From positions 6,723,436 through 6,787,435 of the forward strand of contig CM055747.1 in assembly GCA_029465975.1 (NCBI GenBank): a DNA stretch of 64,000 nucleotides. The letters are read 5' to 3'. How positions within the stretch are numbered: the first letter of the stretch is position 1; every line of letters starts with the position of its first letter. The notes beneath the pieces are model-generated. The model saw only the letters and a program-made list of their open reading frames with translations, did no database searches and was not told the origin of the DNA. The DNA comes from Dallia pectoralis (lineage: Eukaryota > Chordata > Actinopteri > Esociformes > Umbridae). A program made the translations under genes and the position numbers. This document shows positions 22,846-36,600 of the stretch, in pieces.

Positions 22846-24757
22846 GAGAACACAGGAAGGAAAAAACACTGCGATGAAAGCACTTTAGTTTTAAGATTTT
22901 TTATACCATTCAACTGCATCCCTCTGGAATTCAGCGAAAGCACCTTTCCGGCTTTGCCTGCAATAACAACGTGTTACTAAGTGTAAAAGATGGATAGAAA
23001 AAACAACAACAGAGATTTATTTTTTACTTTGCACCTTACATACCATAAACGTTCCCCCCTCTGAAACGGGACGCAACACGACTAGAACTCTGCTCCTAGC
23101 TGTGAGAATTTACTTGACCTAAGAGGTTGAAGCCGATTCCCAGGAGGGACAACGTTCTCCGTGAACAGAAGACAATCAACTGTACGTACGTACAGCCCTG
23201 TTGGCGTGAAGCCTGCGTATGTTTATCTGGATACCTATGGGGAGGACAAGGCATTCTTTCACTTTTAGGAAAGCACAATCTGAAACATCTGGACATGCTC
23301 TCGCTCCCCGTTGTGCCCAGTTTATATAGAGTCGCCAAAAGCACCGGCCCTGGAGAAGTAGAGAAACCAGAGAAGTGGAAATCATGGAAAACAGACAGGG
23401 ACAGGCATGAGGATATAGAACGTACGGCTTCCCTAAGTCTGCCGTTGCAAATGCAAAAGCTACAACGCGCGCACATGTAACCTTGCATCGTAAGGTTTTC
23501 GGCTCGATGAAACGGCAGTCTTTCTATTGGCCAATCGGCTTCGGCTGTCAGGCTCCATATGAGCTTCATCCACTATCTGAAGACAGTGCCACAGTGGCCT
23601 TGTGACCCTGGATTGCTCTTTCGTGCGGAAAGGTGGATGTGTGACGTTATTCCCGTGGGGCGTATTAAAACACGGCTAGGACTGGAGGAAGACACACTAA
23701 TCTCCTGTCCCTCCAATCACACATACACACACACACCTAACACAGGCTTTGCCGTTCCTCTCCCAACAACCCATTTCCATGTGCCCTCATTGTGTGACTG
23801 TTGGTTGGTTCGTCTGTCTGTTGTTTTCATCCACTCTCTGCTTAGTGCCCATTCAGCTGTTTCTTTGCTGAATCTAATGAGCAAATGTTGATATTGTTCA
23901 TATTGTGTGAACCAGAGTCAGTAAACCATTATCAGATCACAAGCTCTCCTCCACTGGCCAGGGCCTGGCAGTTGTATCCCACATCAAACCACCGCAATTT
24001 GGCTTTTCAAATGTCTGAATTTGCTTCTTCAGAAAGACAAATAGTAAACCTAGAAAGACACTGTTTATATTTCAACACGATTTCTAAAATGGAGTCTGAG
24101 GACGTTGTTTTGATTCAAAGAAGAGTTGGCCACAAAAATTATGTGGGCTACAGTATAAACAGGACGTCATAAGCACACATATGATGTCCCACTCAATCTG
24201 CGTGAGAGGAAAAAGGTGGACACAAAAACACTGCGTTCCCATGCCAACACGGACATTCCTGCCAGGCCGAACCACTTCACAGGAAGTGGTGATGAGAAAT
24301 TTGTAATTGTGACTTCTGTTGTGTGTGTGTCTCTGTGTGTGTGTGTGTGTGTGTATAGGTTGTGCGTTCTCTACAGTGGGTGTTATTTTCCAAGAGGGGA
24401 TGTTTTTAAAGGGTTTTCTGAAGAAGTGCAGCTGTTCGCTCAAAAACCAGCCAGGGTTTTGAAACAGTTTATTCTGCCTTTGTACCGTGCACCCAAGCTG
24501 CCTGAAATAGAAAGCTCTCAGAGGGTCTACATATAAAACACCGCTCGTGACAAACGGGGTTGGCGTATGTTATTCTGCTCCTTTTGGTTGTGGGGCCGTG
24601 GGACACAGAGCTGTGCATTTCCACAAAGGAGATCTGGTTAAGGTACTGGGACCGACGATGGACTCCAGCCGACAGAGATGACAACGAAAGCTGAGCGGTT
24701 GTCTGGTGCAAAGCATAGTCATCATAGATAACCTAATCTTTATTTTTTAATGTGCTA

Positions 24758-25061
24758 CAATAGCTGACTGTCATACTGTTTATAACAACCAAACAACATC
24801 CACAATAGCTGACTGTCATACTGTTTGTAACAACCACATCCAAATTAGCTGACTGTCATACTGTTTGTAACAACCACATCCAAATTAGCTGACTGTCATA
24901 CTGTTTGTAACAACCACATCCAAAATAGCTGACTATCATACTGTTTGTAACAACCAAAAAACATCCACAATAGCTGACTGTCATACTGTTTGTAACAACC
25001 AAAAAACATCCACAATAGCTGACTGTCATACTGTTTGTAACAACCAAACAACATCCACAAT
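24758..25061 (+). repeat. 40/45-bp tandem repeat, 7 copies
   Basis: The unit is TAGCTGACTGTCATACTGTT, then TGTAACAACC, then either CACATCCAAAT (40 bp) or AAAAAACATCCACAA (45 bp). Copies start at about 24761, 24805, 24846, 24886, 24926, 24971 and 25016. The short forms are grouped in the middle. Confidence 0.9.
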
Positions 25062-25188
25062 GTTTGTTCCTGTCAGGGGAGTTCCACATTACTCTCCCAG
25101 TCGACAAGTCTCAACTCACCCTAATTAAATGTGGACTGAACCCTTTGTCACCCAAAAACCCAGTGAAAACGACGGCACGAAGCGTAGA

Positions 25189-25220
25189 CGTTATTTCTAT
25201 TGTGTCAGTTCATTTTCTTT
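25189..25220 (+). repeat. 32-bp exact repeat, copy 2
   Basis: Second copy of the sequence at 22814-22845, identical over 32 bases. The 40/45-bp tandem array (24758-25061) lies between the copies, near this one. Confidence 0.85.
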
Positions 25221-27260
25221 TTTAGAAACAGACTTGCCAGTTTGCTGACTTACAGCAATGGCGCTGGTTATCTTGAAGCCGAATCTCCCTGCAGTCCTTG
25301 TGTGCTCACTGGTCCCCCGCGCGTCTCCTCTATGTGGCTGCAGCCCTCACATTCTTCTTGGCCTGACTGACCAGTGAGGGAGAGGGGGGTAAGAGGGGGG
25401 GCAACGAGGGCCTAGACCTGATAAAGAAGAATGTTCATCCCCTCCCCGTGTCAGTGTGGAGGCGTGAAGCTGACAGCAGGGGTACAGGCAGGCCATATGG
25501 TGGTGAAGGAGCAGCCAGCCAGATTCTGTCCATGTGGCCTCTACCGCAAACAGGAAACAAAGTCTGTGTCCCGAACGGGATCCTGTACCGTGAGCTCCTG
25601 ACAATAACACCAAACATGGCGGACACCTAACAAAAAGCAGATGCTCTCATCTAGATTCACTCGCAGTTGGGATTGAAGGTAAATTGCTCAAGGTCATAAC
25701 GATTCAAAGTGACTACTACAATACTTGACCGGACGTGCGTTTAGAACCTTTCAAAAGTTAAAACCCTTTAGCAAGCAAATAAAACAATGAAACTGTATAT
25801 CCATGTAATTCTGCGTCAGACGTGTTTTTCCAACCAGTACGAAAGACATTTTCCAGCACGAGTTCTACAACAAACAATTCAAGAGTGTTTGTCCAATGAA
25901 AACGCAGCGGCTTTATATAGTTGCTGCCGATTGGATGGTCGATACACGGATGCAGGAAACAGACACTTCCATACTATCCCAACAACACTCTTTTGGATGA
26001 AGTCTGCAGACTGCGCAGGCGTCTCAAAATAAACTAAACCTTCTCTCATGTTCATGGAGCTATTCTAAGACAAAACTTTGTGGCATTGCACAATATCCAT
26101 CTGGAAGTATCCATGTGACGAGTTGTCGCGAAGGGATCGGGAACAATGTTCATATAAGCTGTGGTATTCGAATGTTAGATCGGTATTAAGGCGGATAATA
26201 ACGGGTGCCATGTAAACATACCCTGCACCAATACACTCCCCCGCCAGAACCAGTTCAGTACATTTACTGTCGTAGCCTATCCATTAAAGGGAATGTAATT
26301 GTACCATCCAATGTGACGTTCTGTGCGCCACCGATGTGCTACTATGTCATTTGTCTGTGGTCACGTGGTCCTGCGCAATCCTTGACGTTCTCCTTCATTA
26401 AAAATATGGTTTTCGACCGGCGGCCGGCTGCTGACCAGATGTATTCATTTTGTCGGTAAAATCTGGAGTTATTCTCGGGGTTGCGGGACGATTGCAATTG
26501 GGTCTCCTGACTTTAATTAGAATCAAAGGAACACACTTTGGAGGCGTTTGCATGAAACTGGCTGTTCATATGAGAAAATAAATAGACCCAGAAACATTTT
26601 AGGGGGAATTTGTTCTAGGCTTCGTAAATCAAACTTTAACTGAATACCATGATGGCTATGTTTTGACTATGTATCTGATCGATTTATTTGGGATTGTCTG
26701 CCTCATGATGGCCAGTCTAACTTCTTTCGTCGTCATTTTATCAGACGCCAGCAACAGAATTCAAGTGCCAAGCCTAGAATAAAAACTAGACAGTGACAGA
26801 AATAATACTTTAATACCGTAGTGTCATTGTGCAAGTCAAATTTGAATTGCTAGAATGCAAATAAACGATGGGTTACAGACGGTCAAACTACTTTTTAAAT
26901 ATGCTGCACATAACTAATGCACTGATATGGACACATGGGGGTTCTGTAGACATATTTTCTAGCATTTTCTACCAAGCCACTCTGTATCGAGCATGGAGTA
27001 TATATACCATAACTCTAATTTCTTGTAAGTCAAGTGGAATATAATTAGAGAAAAAGAAAGTAATGGACCAGGGCAACTGCCCTGAGGAACATTTTTATGA
27101 TTTTATGATAGTTCATGATTAATAACATTAAAGAGAGCACTCAAATCTGGTAATACAACTGTCATCTACCAATTTTGACCCATTATATGTATTATGGGTC
27201 AGTGCACACAAAGTGCCTATCAATATGCATAATGTCAGTAGTGAATTTTTCATCTGATCA

Positions 27261-27660
27261 TGATCACAATACGCTACACATGATCACAATACGCTACACA
27301 TGATCACAGTACTCTAAACATGATCACAGTACTCTAAACATGATCACAGTACTCTAAACATGATCACAGTACTCTAAACATGATCACAGTACTCTAAACA
27401 TGATCACAGTACTCTAAACATGATCACAGTACTCTAAACATGATCACAGTACTCTAAACATGATCACAGTACTCTAAACATGATCACAGTACTCTAAACA
27501 TGATCACAGTGTACTAAACATTATCACAGTGTACTAAACATGATCACAGAGTACTAAACATGATCACAGTGTACTAAACATGATCACAGTGTACTAAACA
27601 TGATCACAGAGTACTAAACATGATCACAGAGTACTAAACATGATCACAGAGTACTAAACG
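27261..27660 (+). repeat. 20 x 20-bp minisatellite
   Basis: Exactly 400 bp forms twenty 20-bp units beginning TGATCACA. Variants are ordered: two units TGATCACAATACGCTACACA, ten units TGATCACAGTACTCTAAACA, then eight units with GTGTACTAAACA or GAGTACTAAACA. No unit has gained or lost a base. TGATCA at each junction is palindromic. Confidence 0.97.
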
Positions 27661-30600
27661 TGTTCTTCTTCCAGGAAAAAACAACAACTATGTGTCAGAG
27701 AACAGTTGAGTGAGAGAGGAGTACTTATACGTACTTAAAATGAGGCATTCAAAGATTGGGTTGGTAGGAGATAAAATAAGAGCAAGAGAGATAGTGAGAT
27801 GAGCCGTGTGACTGAGAGGCAGAGGAAGAGAGAGGGGAAAAGATCACAAGGAATGTGATAGATAGCGTGAGGGAGAGAGGAAGGAAGTAGGTTAGAGTGA
27901 GATTAGAGACATAAAAGACAGAGAGATAGAGAATACCTGACCAGTGAGTCAGTGAGCATGGCCTTGATATCGACTGAGGCCGCCATAGGCAGACCTCGCT
28001 TTGAGGGAAAACAGAGTATGTCTACACTTCCCAATGGTGGGAAAGAACCTGGATATCCTCACCACATGCCACCTGTATGGTCAGATTTCTTGAGGTTAGA
28101 TACCCACAAAAAGCAAATAATTCTCATTCGTCAATAATCCTCCTAAATATTTGCTATTTTTTTCACCAAACAGTACAGCTGATAACATTACAAATGCATT
28201 TTATATTGGACTCAGCATAGTGTGGAACATGCACATTTATAACAACATGTTCACCTGGTATTAATTCTATTAAATCTCAGGGATGTGTAATGTTAACATT
28301 GACCATCTTGCACCATAGTATTGTTCTAGGTGGACACATCTACATCCTGTTTACATCCGAGTGTTTTATATAAAGCTCTGTGTCAGCCATCTTGTCTGAG
28401 AAAATATCAGTTGTAACACTCCTTTCAAAAATGTCTGTGCGGCGTTCTCCCTCAATTAAAACACAGGTTTCTACTTCGTAAATTAACCACAATACGAAAC
28501 TGGAATCGACTAGAATCTGGAATATTTAACAGCAACAGGACACACAGCTGTTAATAATGATTCCCCCAGGAAAAATAAGCACAAAAAAGCATGTGTGACA
28601 AATCAAGCAGATGGGTTGACTTTAAAAACCATGAATGCGAGCAGGAAAAGTCTGTATGATAAAGAAACAGTGCGTGAGAAGTATACAAGACACATCGTAA
28701 ACACTGTCGCAGGGACATTTGACTGAGCCTTCATTAAGCCCAGAGAAGTGATCGTCCTTCAGCGGCAAATATAATGACTGGTTATGTTGTAATCCGGCAC
28801 GTGTAGGGTTGTCACCGGTCCATCCAGACCATAATATGTGTGAGTGGAGATGGAATGGAGCAAGAAGCGTAGTAAGGCTAGTTCAGTTGAGCTTGGCTAT
28901 CTGTCTTGCTCATTTTTGACCCCATTTCTCTCAGCCACCAGTTCTGGCCATGCCCTGCCTGATGCTCCTCCATTCCTTCATCCCACTTCTTTGGATTTAG
29001 GCTTAACCTAAGCTATGCCTCTGGAATGCTCACAGTTCAATCCCAAGATCCATTTAAAATGATTAAAACAGGAAAATGTATTTTCGAAATAACGAGCTGT
29101 ACTTTTGATCATGTCTATATTAGGCTTGGTTGGCTAAGCCAATAGAACATGTTACATTATCTACCGAACCCAGGCAGCTGTAACTGCAAGAAATGAGGGG
29201 AAATTATAATTCTACTTACTTGTCAAATATAATTCTACTTTCTTTTATGTAAAATAATAATAATAAACACACTAAGTTTTAGCTCACAAACCAAACACCA
29301 GCCAAAACAGTACATGCGAATTGCTTCGTATTTGAGAGTTGCCACTTACATCGTCTCAACTCCCCTTACGAAAGAAATAACACTCTGTTATACAGGTGAA
29401 CATTACATCGTGTTGCCAATTAAAGATGCCCCCGTTTTGGTAGAGCAACTTGAGCACTGAAAACATGAACCTCACTTTCTGTAATACAGCCAAATACATT
29501 TTGTCGGTTCCTCGTAAAAAAGAAAAAGGCTTGACAAATTCATTCCCATTGTGATAAATCACTGTTGGGTTAGCACAGTTAGGTGTTAAATGGCGTGAGT
29601 GTAATTGAGTCTTTCAGAAGTATGGTATTATCATATCATGTATTGATATGACCAGAGGGCTGACATTTCTACCCACCCATATCTGCAGGCCCACCCACCA
29701 ACACATTTCTGAGTATGCCTCAGGCTCTAATATATGAGATAAATTATATTATAAATGTTTAGGCTGACAGATCATGGCCTATACTACTAAATTAAAACGG
29801 AGTACACTGTATGTAAACATGTACAAATGTGTTTGGCATGGCTTCCCAAAACATTATCCATATTAGGCAACACTGTTTAGGATTTTTGACAGAAAGAGTT
29901 TTTGGCACTATGTTTTTCCCTCTAAACAATGTCTTCATCATTGGGCAAGTATTGCAGACGAAATGTTCATTTTGACAAGCCTATTAACCCCTCATCGCCT
30001 TAGGCCAAATAGGGTAAATTCAAAAGCATTTTAGTTTTTTTAAACAGCTACATAACACAGGCAGACAAATTCTCACCTAGTATTTGGTCTTTTGAAGAAT
30101 CAGATTGAACAAAAAGATCAGAAATAGGTGTAAATGCAGCCAAAAGAAGCCCCAACCCCCCTGGGGAACTAAGGCCCGCTACTTCCCAAATCCCAATTTA
30201 ACCAGTGTGGGTAACGAAGCGCCCCGGGCTATATCAGATATGAGCCAGTGGGAGCAAGAAACTGGGAAATTAGGTCAAGAAAGACGGAATTCCCGAGCAC
30301 CCAAGGTTTCTTATATATTAAAATACTCTGAAGTGCAAAGGCCACAGCTAAAAAGACGCCCTGGGCATCATCTGTGCTCCGATCATGAAAGGAAGCATCC
30401 TTTTGACTTAAGACAAAGACATTTTCCTGCGTCTGTTACACCAATTAAAGATGTTGTGGATACAATATCGACCGACAACTAAAGTGGAGAATTAATCCAA
30501 ACGTGCGTTGTTGAAAACGAGATTGCCTTTAAGGCAAGTGCTGTAAATGTCGTTTCAATCAGAAAAGATTTAGAACAGGCTTCATTGCACAGATCAGATT

Positions 30601-33600
30601 GAACCAAATACTGAACACAGAATTCCATTCAGCTGCAGAGATCATAAAGTCTTGCCAATTAAGAAAAGTCCTTCTGTCTGTCATGTAGTCCAGAATCCTC
30701 TCATCTACCAAAACACAGTTAACGGTCCTCTCATTCAGCTCCCATAGCTTGGTTGGAATTAGGACACCCCCTGTGAGGATTCCTAATTATTGTTCCTCCG
30801 TTCTCCCGCGCCAGAACTCATACATATTCATTTTTCTTCTCCTTTCTTTCAGATTTTCCATTTTACGCCCTTCGGCAAGTCTTTGAAGTCGTAATCCGAG
30901 GTTGTCAAACGGCTGCTGAGACGAAAGCGGGGTTCCGCTAAGACTTGACCTGTTTGTTTGTTCTTGAGGTTCCTGTTGTGTTGGAGAGAGAGGATGTGTA
31001 GCGAGTGTCCAGCTGGTTCCGCTGGTGTCAACTATAGTCCAATGTTGGTTTAGTGGCAAAAGCCTATTCAAGTCGAATCTAATGCACATTCTGAATAAGG
31101 ACGCAGGGCCAGAAAAGGCGGTCAAATATCCCAGCACGTGTTTTTACTTAAACCATGGCAATTTCATCCATCAAGCATCAACCTTTTTACCATGTTTGTG
31201 TGTTGGAGCACGCGGGCAACAAAACCGAAGAAATGTGGACGACAACACCCAAATCTGCGATCTTCAAACTGCGCCTTCAGGGCGTTTTTGTGATTCTTCT
31301 TCGGAATTGACATCTCCTCTGCCTTTCTATTGTAACCGAAATCCCAATGTTAGTTTGAAATTGATACCGTCTCCACTGAGTATTTTGTCAGCTGCACAAA
31401 CTGCGGTTGAAATTGTACCGAAGACAAATGGCATCAAAAACCTCCTCGTGCTTACAATCTCATAGCTCACCCTTGTTCCCGCACTCCAGGCTCCTCTGCT
31501 CAGAGAAGAAACACAGTGCTCATTCTCTTATCGCCGTTTCAGTTTCAAAGCAATCCGTTAGAACAAAAGGAAATCTATAAGTGTGAATCCTTTTGGCATA
31601 CGACCACATTTTTGGCGTACTGCTTACAACACACAACAGGCATTGACGAGTCAAGCAGAACCCGGTTGACAGGTCTGAGTCAAATCCAAGCCATGCTATA
31701 TTCCTCACATGTAGCGTATACAACGGTTGTAGCGCTTGTGTGATGCTTAATTAGAAAACCTTTTCCGAAAAACGCAGCGATGGAAAATTGGAAACTGGAG
31801 GGAGACATCACTGCTTTCAGCAGGCACCAACAGGCCAGTCAGAGAAAAAAGCCGAGGCGATGCAGGAAATTATTTTCGATGACTCCACAGAGGCCTGACC
31901 GAGACAATGAGAGAGCCTAGTAAGACCGGGTTCAAGCACGGTCATGAATTAATTTCCAGACTCATGACAAAAGAGGGCTTCACAGAAAAAACTATGTGGG
32001 TCGGCTGTGAGAGAAAAAGCGTTTCGGGTCATACGATAGCGTGACATATTTACAGCGTTGGATCACGTTGCCACAACCCAGCACGTCCAGAAGTACTTGT
32101 TTTAAAGTCTATTAAAATGTCTTATTACGAATATACCGTTGTGGGCTATGAACACCATGTGTGTAAACCAAATAACAGTCGCAATCTTGTGACCGTAGAC
32201 GGATCACCATGGAATACGTTGGACGCCGCAGGTCAATTACTGTTTGTCCGGAATGTCTACGGATGTCGTTCTTAAATGTGACTGCAAAGTGGAGATACCC
32301 AAAATGTTTGTGCATATACGGATCAAGCACAAGCGGCACAGTACACCAAGTTCGTGTCTCACCTAGAATTTGCATAATAGTGCAAGGTGTTTGAATCTCT
32401 AAGGTCCGGCCCATAGGAGCGCAAAATAAATAGCGGTACCGCTTATGGAAGGAAGGGACGATTGTCAGACATTGTCACGTTCCAAATCATAATCTGCATT
32501 ATAATATACAATCCTTGTTGCTCAAAGATACAATTCCTGTTGTGATAAACTGAATTTAATTAATATTCGGCATCTGTAGTTTATACAGAGTTTTGTCATA
32601 AACAGAGGAATTTCTTTCGCAAACCGCATAACTCCTTGGTATCCGAGAGAAAAACATCTGGGACGACATTGAGCTAGGTATTTAAGTCTTGGCTTAATCT
32701 GTGCCTGCAAAATCTAGCCTTTGGCTGGTGTCTGGGATTTTCATTTGCGCTCGTGTTAAAATATGTCCAGTTTCCCTGCGTGGTCTGAGAGTTTTACGAT
32801 GGAGTGGCGATGAACAGGGGCGGGCGCACAGATTACACTAACAGCTGTGGGTACTGGCAAACCCATTAGACTGTGTAGAATGTGAAATAACACGAGTGTA
32901 AAAGAAAGACTGCGCTAAATGTACAATTAAAAGTACATTACAAACGTGACGCTAATGAACATCGGAGACGCTCGTCAATGTGGTGGAATGTCAGTTTGTA
33001 CCTATTTACGGACGTCATTAGACAAGGCAGGAATGAGTTGGCACAAGCGGAAGCTTCGCATGGTGATTTATTTTCACTGAAGCCTACCGAAGTCTGCGGG
33101 GGATCAACTTTCCGCTCATCGTAATTCAGCTCGAAGGACCAAATCATGAGTCGCGCAAGCACGGCACGCGATAAGACGAGTGTGAGGGGGAAAAAAGACG
33201 GTTCCGGGTTTAGAGATTTAAATTATGCGGGATAAAAAAAGACATTAACGAGGAGCTTTGGAGAAATCTGACGTGGGAGAAGAAACCGTAGGAAGAAAAA
33301 CGACAACTGTTTGCAATGTTTGTGTTGCCGGATTTCAGCCATATGTCCCACCTGAGTGTCACTGTGGCACCATTCCATTTGGCATTCTAGGACACGTACC
33401 CGGACCAGTGACTTTGCACCTACTCCGGGGCCACACAGGAAATAATTCAACCTAAGCCGGTCCCATTTAATTTGGCCTTCAAGAACCTCCTCACCTACGG
33501 AAAAGATCAACACAATAACAACAGCAGCAGAGTCAAAGAAATCGGAGCTAACAAGTTGGTGGGACGTGTGATTTTTGTTCTATAAATCTAGGTCCATCTG

Positions 33601-36600
33601 TGATCTTTTTTTTGCTACCTTTCATTGATATCAGCCGGTTACACAAAGTAGCTAGCAAACGGAAGACGGTGGTGGTAGTCAAGTTCATCCGATGCTGAAT
33701 TCATTTGGCCTTTCAGAAAGTCTACACACACTGATATCCGACCAGTCAACAACGACCGTATTCAACTAACGCAGAAACATTGACAGCCCCCCCAACCAGT
33801 CAACCAAAGTCAATGAGGAGAATTGCCAGTCACAAATCAATTTATACCTTTAATTATGCAACACACCCGCTCTGCATTTTTTAACAACACACCCGGCCGA
33901 GAGGCAGTCATTTACTGCAAATTGGATTGGTGTCAACGTTTGAACAACTGTACTGTGGTTGTTTGTGTGCATGCATATATGTGTGTGTGTGTGTGACTAC
34001 CTTTAAAGCTGCTAACTTAAAAGAGCAAGAGGAACCAACCAAATTAAAGATTAGCTTGTATATGTAGGACACATTGCCGTGTTTATGAAAGACATTTTTC
34101 ATTGAAGGTGCCTGGTCAGAGTCAGCATTAATGCCAGTGTCTGGGCCATGAAGCCCGAGCACAAAGAAGGTCCTGTTCAGCGGCGCTTTCAAAGGTCTCC
34201 ATCTGGGCTGAATGCAGCGTGTCCTTCCTGTCCGCCTGAGCGAAACCAGGCTGACTCGCCGTTCTCCCTGGTATTACGTTTTTTGATGCGTGTTTTTTTC
34301 GTCTTTGATGCCAGGCGTGTCCTCTGCAAATTACGGGAATTTAGGGAATGGATCGAAATATCCTAAAATCTCTGAAGGTCACACTCCCAGAATTCCTGTC
34401 ACTGCAGAGCGTTGTCCCAAGAAGACTCGACGAAAGGCTAGATCGGAAATCTTTGTCTGAACATTGTGTGTTTATTTGGGTTACGGCTCGATTCTATATC
34501 TCCCGTCTTCCACGCGGCACTGCAAATTCAGCTCGAGAAGGGAGGGGGGGAAGGGGGGTATCAGCAAACACGCTACATTGTTCGGGGGAGGGGGATCGTA
34601 AGATTAAAGAAGACCAGAATGTGGATGGAAAACACTCAGGAGAGGAAAAACCCTGGCTAAATCAAAGCGATGTATAAACACGTAATGGAAAACCTTATCA
34701 GCGATCTGTTACTTCCTGCCATCAGAATACAAAAAAAGAAAAAAAAACGGAATATTTTCCGGATGCGGTGTTGTGAGTGAACCGACGTCTGCCCCGGCTT
34801 TCCCATGGACGCATGAATGAGCTGACGAGATCTCGCGGCGGATAGCGAATTGCGAGAGCGGTGGCGGTCGGCGGCCGACCAGCCCGGCATACAGAGGCCC
34901 ACCCTAGGCACTGGTGCACGGCCGGCCCACACCGACACGACCAGGGAACAGAACCACTCCTGTTGCCATGGAACGAGGCCTCATCAAGCGGCTTTGTGTT
35001 CTGTGGTGGCTGGGGAGCGGAGACGTGGGTTTGAAGCGCTCTGGGAGCCGGGGTCCTGCTCCCTGACATTCTAATAGGAATTCCAAAGCATTCCGGGCAT
35101 TCCCGAGGCGGGTTCAAGAGGCCCCTCGGCGCGGTCTCCCAAACGCACAATAAAGGGACGACGGTGACGCCATAAAGAACCGCACATTGTGCACGCACGA
35201 GACTTAATCACACAAACACCGACACCCGCCTCCAAGAGCTAAAAAGTTACACTCTTAGATATAGCGTTTGCTAACGAACACAAGTTTTAGCTACCCAACG
35301 GGACTCATCCATACAAACAGTTGAACACATGACCTGGCGAGTTGTGAACAAGCCTGAAGACCCACTGTCCCGTTTACCAGGGTACATTCAATTCCTTATA
35401 CGTGCATGTGGACTGCTTGCTTTCCAGTCCGGTGCCGTCAAGTCTCCGTTCGCCTCTACAGCTGTCTCACTCTTGCTCTTCCCCCTCTCCTATCTTTCGA
35501 CTTTGTCACCTTTCTCTTCCACCCTCCCCCTTGGACACAGATTGCCGGTTCCTGACTGTCACCATTATCTCTTACAGCAAGTCCGGGTCGTAACGGGTCA
35601 AATTTAATAATCCCAGACCTCCCCTCTACTGGCCCCTCACACACTTATCATTCATACGCGCACACTTACGCAGACATTACAGAGTCTCTCAATACCAAAC
35701 ACCATCTGTGACTGACAGAATTTTTACTACGTTTCCGTGTTGGAAATGGCTCTTTTAAGCACTAAACCATCAATTGCTGCGGAGAAAAACGTGTTTCCAT
35801 TGACATGAGTTACTGTAGAGCTATGCAAAGCAAATATGGTATTCTTCAGTGACGGGTGTGGCAAGTATTCAGAGGTCTTATGGTCTGCTGGAAAGACATT
35901 TTGGTCCTGGCTCCATTCCTTGGAAGGATCGCTTGAGAAAAATAACCAGTGGCTCATTTTGATGCCTGTAACCAAGTGTACATGTGGTTGTTGTTTTAAA
36001 ATGATCATGAACATCTGCTGTTCTGTGGTTGTAAACCAGAACTTAATAAAATTATTAACTTATTAAAAACTTATCCTGCCCTGAAAGCAAAAGCCACCAT
36101 CACAGTAAGTGTTCGGATTTAGGATTTGGTAACTAACTCGGCTCATTGAACTATTAGTTAAATAACAGAAATTCACAGATTCTCTTTCCTTTGCTTTTTT
36201 AAAGACTTTCTAACTCTATATTGCCTCATATTCAGAAACTGTATTGATAGCTACAGACCACTCACTTTTACTAAAACAGACGCTGATAATTAACTGCTGA
36301 ATTTCCCTGTACCTTCTGTTTAAGCAATTTGTGTCAAGATACAGCTATTTACTTTCAAATCTCCTTTTGTTTTCGTCAGTATGACATCTCTCGGAGGATA
36401 CTTGACACACATACATTTGAGTGTGGTAGTAAGGAGGTTCTTGTTTCCCTAGTCGCTTGTTCAACCTCTGTTTGTAAACCACACTTAGACCCAGTCCAGT
36501 CAGCCCTGTCTTCAGATCACCGGTTCAGTCTGCTGCTATTTCTTCACACTTGCATTCCTTTGCTCACTTTCTTTTTCTCTACTTTCCCTTCTCTCCTAAA

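Noticed and set aside
27261..27660. CRISPR-like regularly spaced repeats
   Set aside because: Units are contiguous with no unique spacers, there are no cas genes, and the context is a vertebrate intron; it is a minisatellite.
34722..35198. 158-codon minus-strand open frame
   Set aside because: Lies in a GC-rich intronic patch where stops are rare; no homology, and no splice sites that would make it an exon.
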